Shown: piece by piece, positions 59,808-64,000 of the stretch
Position numbering within the stretch: position 1 is the first letter of the stretch
Layout: every line of letters starts with the position of its first letter
From: Thioalkalivibrio paradoxus
GTDB lineage: Bacteria; Pseudomonadota; Gammaproteobacteria; Ectothiorhodospirales; Ectothiorhodospiraceae
Assembly (NCBI GenBank): GCA_011390565.1
Contig: JAABSC010000001.1
Span: forward strand, 682,001-746,000
Direction: 5' to 3'
DNA length: 64,000 bases
Translations under genes and position numbers: made by a program
Notes under the pieces: generated by a model
Database searches by the model: none
Told to the model about the DNA's origin: nothing
What the model saw: only the letters and a program-made list of their open reading frames with translations

Positions 59808-60884
59808 ATGTCACAACCAGCCATGCGTCCGCCGATCGAATCCGGTTGCCCGGACGGTTTCCAGTACATGCACCCGGTCATGCGCCGCAACTTCGGCGCG
59901 TGGAAGTACCATGAGCATCCCCGTCCCGGCGTGCTGCTGCACGTGTCCGAGTTCGGCGAGAAGATCTGGACCGTGAAAGCCGGCACCCAGCGTATCCTGG
60001 ACGTGTTCACCCTGCGCAAGCTTTGCGATATCGGTGATGAATACGCCGACGGCTACGTGCGTTTCACCATCCGTTCGAACATCGAGTACATGGTCGATGC
60101 CGAGTCCAAGGTCGAGCCCCTGATCAACGCTCTCGAAGAAGCGGGCTTCATCGTCGGCGGCACCCGCAACTCGGTGTCCATGATCTCCCATACCCAGGGC
60201 TGGCTGCACTGCGACATTCCGGGCACCGATGCTTCTGGCGTGGTCAAGGCGATGATGGACGAACTCATCGACGAGTTCCGCAACCACAACATGCCGAATC
60301 GCGTGCACATCACCACTTCCTGCTGCCAGATCAACTGCGGCGGCCAGGGTGATATCGCGATCAACGTGCAGCACACCAAGCCGCCGAAGATCAACCATGA
60401 CCTCGTGGCCAACGTCTGCGAACGTCCGTCGGTCGTCGCCCGATGCCCGGTCGCGGCGATCCGGCCTGCGCTGGTGAACGGCAAGCCGTCGCTGGAAGTG
60501 GACGAGAAGAAGTGCATCTGCTGCGGCGCCTGCTACCCGCCGTGCCCCCCGATGCAGATCAACGACGCGGAGCACACCAAGTTCGCGATCTGGGTCGGTG
60601 GCAACCACTCCAACGCTCGCGGCAAGCCGACCTTCCAGAAACTGGTCGCCTCCGGGATCCCGAACAACCCGCCGCGCTGGCCCGAGGCCACCGCGATCGT
60701 GAAGCGGATCCTGAAGGTCTACCAGGAAGACGGTCAGGACTGGGAGCGGATCAACGACTGGATCGAGCGGATTGGCTGGCCCGCCTTCTTCGAGAAGACC
60801 GGCCTCCCGTTCACCCGGTACCACATCGAGAACTGGAGAGGCGCGCGCAACAGCCTGAACGCCTCCACGCACATCCGGTTCTGA
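59808..60884 (+). CDS. dsrB: Reverse dissimilatory sulfite reductase beta subunit
   Basis: Partner of DsrA in the alpha2beta2 enzyme. The 358-residue protein carries TTSCCQINCGGQGDIAINVQ, the CERPSVVARCPVAAI segment and the ferredoxin cluster CICCGACYPPCPP. GGGAG precedes the ATG at 59808. A stem-loop lies 31 bases beyond its stop, separating dsrAB from dsrEFH. Confidence 0.97.
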   Translation: MSQPAMRPPIESGCPDGFQYMHPVMRRNFGAWKYHEHPRPGVLLHVSEFGEKIWTVKAGTQRILDVFTLRKLCDIGDEYADGYVRFTIRSNIEYMVDAESKVEPLINALEEAGFIVGGTRNSVSMISHTQGWLHCDIPGTDASGVVKAMMDELIDEFRNHNMPNRVHITTSCCQINCGGQGDIAINVQHTKPPKINHDLVANVCERPSVVARCPVAAIRPALVNGKPSLEVDEKKCICCGACYPPCPPMQINDAEHTKFAIWVGGNHSNARGKPTFQKLVASGIPNNPPRWPEATAIVKRILKVYQEDGQDWERINDWIERIGWPAFFEKTGLPFTRYHIENWRGARNSLNASTHIRF

Positions 60885-60914
60885 TCCGGCGGAACCGGAT
60901 CTCGAAAGGGGAGA

Positions 60915-60940
60915 AACCGGCGGCCACAAGGCCGCCGGTT
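60915..60940 (+). terminator. Perfect 11-bp stem-loop between dsrB and dsrE
   Basis: AACCGGCGGCC and GGCCGCCGGTT pair exactly around an ACAA tetraloop; no T tract follows. It may set the ratio of dsrAB to downstream transcripts by partial termination or by shielding the 3' end of a processed dsrAB mRNA. Confidence 0.5.
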
Positions 60941-60969
60941 CGTAAACAGGCTCAACAGGAACCGCGTTC

Positions 60970-61362
60970 ATGAAATATGGAATTCTGGTCAACGAGGGCC
61001 CCTACCAGCACCAGGCCTCGGACACCGCATACCAGTTCGCTCAGGCTTTGCTGGACAAGGGACACGAGTTGTTCCGCGTATTTTTTTACCACGATGGCGT
61101 GAACAACGGGACGCGCTTTGCCGTGCCCCCGCAGGATGACCGCAACATCACGGTGCGCTGGAGCGAAATGGCCGAGAAGCACGGTGTTGACCTCGTGATC
61201 TGCATCGCCGCCGCGCAGCGTCGGGGACTGCTCGACGAGGGTGAGGCGAAGCGCCAGGGCAAGGATGGCAACAACATTGCGCCCGGCTTTCGCATCTCCG
61301 GCCTGGGTCAGTTGATCGAGGCCGGCATCCAGTGCGACCGACTGGTGGTGTTCGGCGACTGA
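60970..61362 (+). CDS. dsrE: Sulfurtransferase complex subunit DsrE (TusD type)
   Basis: One subunit of the DsrE2F2H2 hexamer that hands persulfide sulfur to DsrC. The 130-residue protein has the active cysteine at position 78 in LVICIAAAQRRGLLDE, equivalent to the essential Cys78 of Allochromatium DsrE. dsrEFH marks sulfur oxidation rather than reduction. Confidence 0.96.
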   Translation: MKYGILVNEGPYQHQASDTAYQFAQALLDKGHELFRVFFYHDGVNNGTRFAVPPQDDRNITVRWSEMAEKHGVDLVICIAAAQRRGLLDEGEAKRQGKDGNNIAPGFRISGLGQLIEAGIQCDRLVVFGD

Positions 61363-61453
61363 GCGCAGGGGCCGGTTGCGCGAGCAGGGGTTCCGTGAGG
61401 CTACCCGCTGAGTGACGGCCGGCGCGTCCAATTCATTACGAAGGTAGAAGCAA

Positions 61454-61846
61454 ATGTCAGAACCTTGGGAAGAAGAAGGTCCAGGCACGATCAAGAAGTT
61501 CATGTACGTGAACCGCAAGGCCCCGTACGGAACCATCTACGCGCTGGAATCGCTGGAAGTCGTACTGATCGCCGCGGCCTTCGAACAGGATGTCAGCATG
61601 GCGTTCCTGGACGACGGTGTGTACCAGCTGAAGAAAGGTCAGGATACCCAGGGTATCGGCATGAAGAATTTCTCGCCGACCTATCGGGCGCTGGAAGGCT
61701 ACGACGTGGAGAAGCTGTATGTGGAGGCCGAGTCACTGGCCGAGCGTGGGCTTTCCGAGGATGATCTGCTCGTTCCCGTGGAGGTCATGGGTCGTGAGGC
61801 CCTGGCCGAGCTCATGGACGAACAGGATGTGATTCTGAGCTTCTGA
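61454..61846 (+). CDS. dsrF: Sulfurtransferase complex subunit DsrF (TusC type)
   Basis: A 130-residue subunit of the DsrEFH complex. It begins MSEPWEEEGPGTIKKFMYVN, contains the LESLEVVLIAAAFEQDVSM fold core, and lacks the active cysteine, as expected for DsrF. It follows dsrE by 91 bases and precedes dsrH by 10. Confidence 0.95.
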   Translation: MSEPWEEEGPGTIKKFMYVNRKAPYGTIYALESLEVVLIAAAFEQDVSMAFLDDGVYQLKKGQDTQGIGMKNFSPTYRALEGYDVEKLYVEAESLAERGLSEDDLLVPVEVMGREALAELMDEQDVILSF

Positions 61847-61856
61847 GGGAATAGTC

Positions 61857-62165
61857 ATGACCATGTTGCACACCGTTAACAAATCGCCTTTCGAGCGCAA
61901 CACCCTGGCGTCGTGCCTGGGCCACGCCAAGTCCGGCTCGGCCATCCTGCTGATCGAGGACGGCGTATTTGCCGCGGTTCAGGGCACCGCGCACGAGGAC
62001 ACGGTCCGTGGCGCCGTTGCCGATCACAAGGTCTTCGTCCTCGGGCCGGACCTTCTGGCCCGCGGCATGCGCCCGGAACAGGTCATCGAGGGGATCTCGG
62101 TCGTCGATTACGGCGGTTTCGTGGATCTCACCGAGCAGCACGACAAGGTCCAGGCCTGGGTCTGA
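61857..62165 (+). CDS. dsrH: Sulfurtransferase complex subunit DsrH (TusB type)
   Basis: Third subunit of DsrEFH, 102 residues. MTMLHTVNKSPFERNTLASC places its cysteine at position 20, matching the conserved DsrH cysteine. Ends with VVDYGGFVDLTEQHDKVQAW. Spaced 50 bases before dsrC. Confidence 0.95.
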   Translation: MTMLHTVNKSPFERNTLASCLGHAKSGSAILLIEDGVFAAVQGTAHEDTVRGAVADHKVFVLGPDLLARGMRPEQVIEGISVVDYGGFVDLTEQHDKVQAWV

Positions 62166-62215
62166 ACCGTCCATACCCACTTTAACCCGCACTGCAATCA
62201 AGAGGAGTCAACGCG

Positions 62216-62548
62216 ATGCCTATCGAAGCTGGTGGCAAGACCTACGAAACCGACGAGGAAGGCTACCTGGCCGACCTCAATGACTGGAACCCCGATCTGG
62301 CCACCGCGATGGCCAAGGCCGACGGTGCCGATCTGGACGAGAACCACTGGGAAGTCATCAACTTCCTGCGTGAGTACTACGAGGAATACCAGATCGCCCC
62401 GGCCGTCCGCGTGCTGACCAAGGCGATTGGCAAGAAGCTCGGGCCGGAAAAGGGCAACAGCAAGTACCTGTACGAGCTGTTCCCCTACGGTCCCGCGAAG
62501 CAGGCGTGCAAATACGCCGGCCTGCCCAAGCCGACCGGCTGCGTCTGA
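62216..62548 (+). CDS. dsrC: Sulfur carrier protein DsrC
   Basis: The sulfur-carrying substrate of DsrAB, 110 residues. Both mobile-arm cysteines are present in QACKYAGLPKPTGCV (Cys98 and Cys109), which form the trisulfide that DsrMK generates and DsrAB oxidises. AGAGGAG lies before the ATG. Contrasts with the cysteine-free paralogue at 55769-56110. A stem-loop follows its stop. Confidence 0.97.
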   Translation: MPIEAGGKTYETDEEGYLADLNDWNPDLATAMAKADGADLDENHWEVINFLREYYEEYQIAPAVRVLTKAIGKKLGPEKGNSKYLYELFPYGPAKQACKYAGLPKPTGCV

Positions 62549-62565
62549 TCCATCTGCACGACCCC

Positions 62566-62593
62566 TCCGGGTGAGGTCTCCGCCTCACCCGGA
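62566..62593 (+). terminator. Perfect 11-bp stem-loop between dsrC and dsrM
   Basis: TCCGGGTGAGG and CCTCACCCGGA pair exactly around a six-base loop, just downstream of dsrC; no T tract follows. It could cap an abundant short dsrC message, consistent with the need for excess carrier protein, while allowing some read-through to dsrMK. Confidence 0.5.
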
Positions 62594-62615
62594 ACCCTGA
62601 TCCGGAGGATTGCCC

Positions 62616-63368
62616 GTGTTCGTCACCGTGCTCTTTGCCCTGCTTTTCTACGTGGCCACCGCCATTTTCCTGGTGGGCCTCGGCATGCGCATCGCCCGGT
62701 ACGCACGGACACCCGCACCCCTGAAGATCCCGACCACGCCTGCGCCGACGACGCGCGGCGGTGTCGTGGTGCGCATGGGCACCGAAGTTCTGCTGTTCAA
62801 CAGCCTGTTCAAGGCGAACAAGTGGATCTGGTTGTTCGGTTTCATGTTTCATGTCGCGCTGGCGCTGGTTCTCCTGCGCCACCTGCGTTATTTCCTGGAT
62901 CCCGTGCCGACCTGGGTGGTGCTCATCCAGCCGTTCGGGATGTACGCGGCGTTTGCGATGGTGATCGGTCTCGCGGGCCTCTGGGCCCGACGCGTGTTCG
63001 TGGAGCGGATCCGCTATATCTCCTCGCCTTCGGACCACCTGATGCTGGCGCTGCTGCTGGGCATCGCCCTCACGGGCCTCGGCATGACCTATCTCTGGCA
63101 CACCGATATTTCGGCCGTAAAGCTTTTCTTCACCGGCCTGATGCGCTTCGAGTTGAACCCCTTGCCGACGCAGCCCCTGCTGCTTCTGCACCTGTTCCTC
63201 GTCGCATCCCTGATGGTCATTTTTCCGTTCAGCAAGCTTCTTCATGCGCCGGGAGTGTTTTTCAGTCCGACCCGCAACCAGGTCGACAACCCGCGTGAAA
63301 AGCGCCACGTGGCCAACGTCAAGTGGATGATCGCCGTCGAGAAACCGGCGGCCTCCGCGGATCAGTAA
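62616..63368 (+). CDS. dsrM: Sulfite reduction-associated membrane cytochrome DsrM
   Basis: A 250-residue inner-membrane subunit with about five helices and histidines placed for two b-type haems (MFHVALALVLLRHLRYFLD, LLHLFLVASL), related to NarI. It passes electrons between the quinone pool or DsrJO and DsrK. GTG 62616 is preferred, with GGAGG seven bases upstream; a TTG at 62610 is also in frame. Confidence 0.94.
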   Translation: MFVTVLFALLFYVATAIFLVGLGMRIARYARTPAPLKIPTTPAPTTRGGVVVRMGTEVLLFNSLFKANKWIWLFGFMFHVALALVLLRHLRYFLDPVPTWVVLIQPFGMYAAFAMVIGLAGLWARRVFVERIRYISSPSDHLMLALLLGIALTGLGMTYLWHTDISAVKLFFTGLMRFELNPLPTQPLLLLHLFLVASLMVIFPFSKLLHAPGVFFSPTRNQVDNPREKRHVANVKWMIAVEKPAASADQ

Positions 63369-63403
63369 TGCTAACGGCTGCGTCCTAACCAGGAACTTGC
63401 AAC

Positions 63404-64000
63404 ATGGCCAATTTCGAGACCCCGGAACTGCAGGAAACCGTGGAAATTCCCGCCCTCAAAAAGGGCGTGATGTCCCACAGTCGTCCTTTCGTCTCCAAGG
63501 AGCAGTTCCAGGCCCCGCTGGGTTTCCCCGGGGAACTGGCCGACGACTGGAAGGATGTTGCGATCGCCAAGCTTGGCGAGTTGCTGAAAACCAACCGCGC
63601 CCTGCAGGTGTTCATGGATTCCTGCGTGAAATGCGGCGCCTGCACCGACAAGTGTCATTACTTCCTCGGTACGTCGGACCCCCGCAACATGCCGGTTGCG
63701 CGCCAGGACCTGCTGCGTGGTGTCTACCGCCGGTACTACACGCTGCCCGGCAAGTACTTCCCGAAGCTCGTCGGTGCCACCGACCTGACCGAGGAGGTGA
63801 TGGACCAGTGGTACAGCTACTTCCACCAGTGTTCCGAGTGCCGCCGCTGTTCGGTGTATTGCCCCTACGGCATCGATACCGCCGAGATCACGATGGCCAC
63901 GCGGGACATCATGAACGCGGTGGGCAAGGGTCAGAAGTACAGTAACGAGATCATCGGCAAGGTGTTCAAGATCGGGAACAACCTCGGTCTCCCGCAGCCT
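63404..64000 (+). CDS. dsrK: Sulfite reduction-associated iron-sulfur protein DsrK (N-terminal part)
   Basis: An HdrD-like cytoplasmic protein that, bound to DsrM, acts on the DsrC trisulfide. About 199 residues are in view before the right edge. Two ferredoxin motifs are complete: CVKCGACTDKC near residue 75 and CSECRRCSVYC near 145; the CCG domains expected further on are beyond the window. It starts at ATG 63404, 35 bases after the dsrM stop. Confidence 0.93.
   Translation, partial: MANFETPELQETVEIPALKKGVMSHSRPFVSKEQFQAPLGFPGELADDWKDVAIAKLGELLKTNRALQVFMDSCVKCGACTDKCHYFLGTSDPRNMPVARQDLLRGVYRRYYTLPGKYFPKLVGATDLTEEVMDQWYSYFHQCSECRRCSVYCPYGIDTAEITMATRDIMNAVGKGQKYSNEIIGKVFKIGNNLGLPQP

Overview
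The window looks like a chromosomal segment of a GC-rich (roughly 65%) chemolithotrophic sulfur-oxidising gammaproteobacterium, most like the Ectothiorhodospiraceae (Thioalkalivibrio-type). The right edge carries the start of a reverse dissimilatory sulfite reductase operon, dsrA-B-E-F-H-C-M-K, and it includes DsrEFH, which is the mark of sulfur oxidisers rather than sulfate reducers. The housekeeping blocks (nadB/rpoE-rseABC-mucD, lepA-lepB-rnc-era-recO-pdxJ-acpS, ffs-dnaX-ybaB-recR) follow gammaproteobacterial synteny. These assignments rest on reading motifs and synteny; no database search was run.

Layout. 1-2131: pyruvate/acetoin-type dehydrogenase E1 alpha and beta genes (beta cut by the left edge) and a monohaem cytochrome c, all on the minus strand. 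2336-3519: an exported MsrB/MsrA pair. 3646-7879: a lipoprotein, a DUF4126 membrane protein and a very large AsmA/YdbH-like envelope protein. 8259-15376: an LpxR-like outer-membrane deacylase, a fossil of a type I restriction-modification locus, DUF2062 protein, a cation/proton antiporter, two GNAT acetyltransferases, YceH and an ADP-ribosylglycohydrolase. 15671-19439: a small secreted protein, an Old Yellow Enzyme, ArsM and an Acg-type nitroreductase-fold protein. 19470-21767: glutathione(-amide) reductase and a peroxiredoxin-glutaredoxin fusion behind an OxyR-like site.

22013-25346: SRP RNA, dnaX, ybaB, recR, a HIT protein. 25418-30317: an outer-membrane protein, a MITE-like element, rsgA, a pterin dehydratase, cytochrome c, orn, nadB. 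30461-34617: the sigma-E regulon core with two recognisable sigma-E promoters. 34663-41629: a glutaredoxin-like protein and the lepA to acpS block. 41944-44947: cysM, a DEDD exonuclease and rlmD, translationally coupled. 45074-51185: exbB-exbD-msbA, a diverged Kdo-transferase-like gene, lpxK, ycaR and kdsB (inner-core/lipid A biogenesis). 51160-53924: a HAD phosphatase, an unrecognised protein and a PKHD hydroxylase.

53952-57989 is the least understood part: seven minus-strand genes divergent from dsrA, comprising a TauD-like dioxygenase, three small or unrecognised proteins, an orphan Cas6/Cmx6-like protein, a DsrC paralogue that lacks both redox cysteines, and a DUF3050 protein. It shares its upstream region, which contains a 22-base near-perfect palindrome, with dsrA. 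58483-64000 is the dsr operon, punctuated by two perfect 11-bp stem-loops (between dsrB and dsrE, and between dsrC and dsrM). Several other intergenic inverted-repeat elements (26190-26352, 36785-36863, 41762-41851, 50240-50347) are described. No CRISPR array, tRNA, rRNA or intact insertion sequence was seen.
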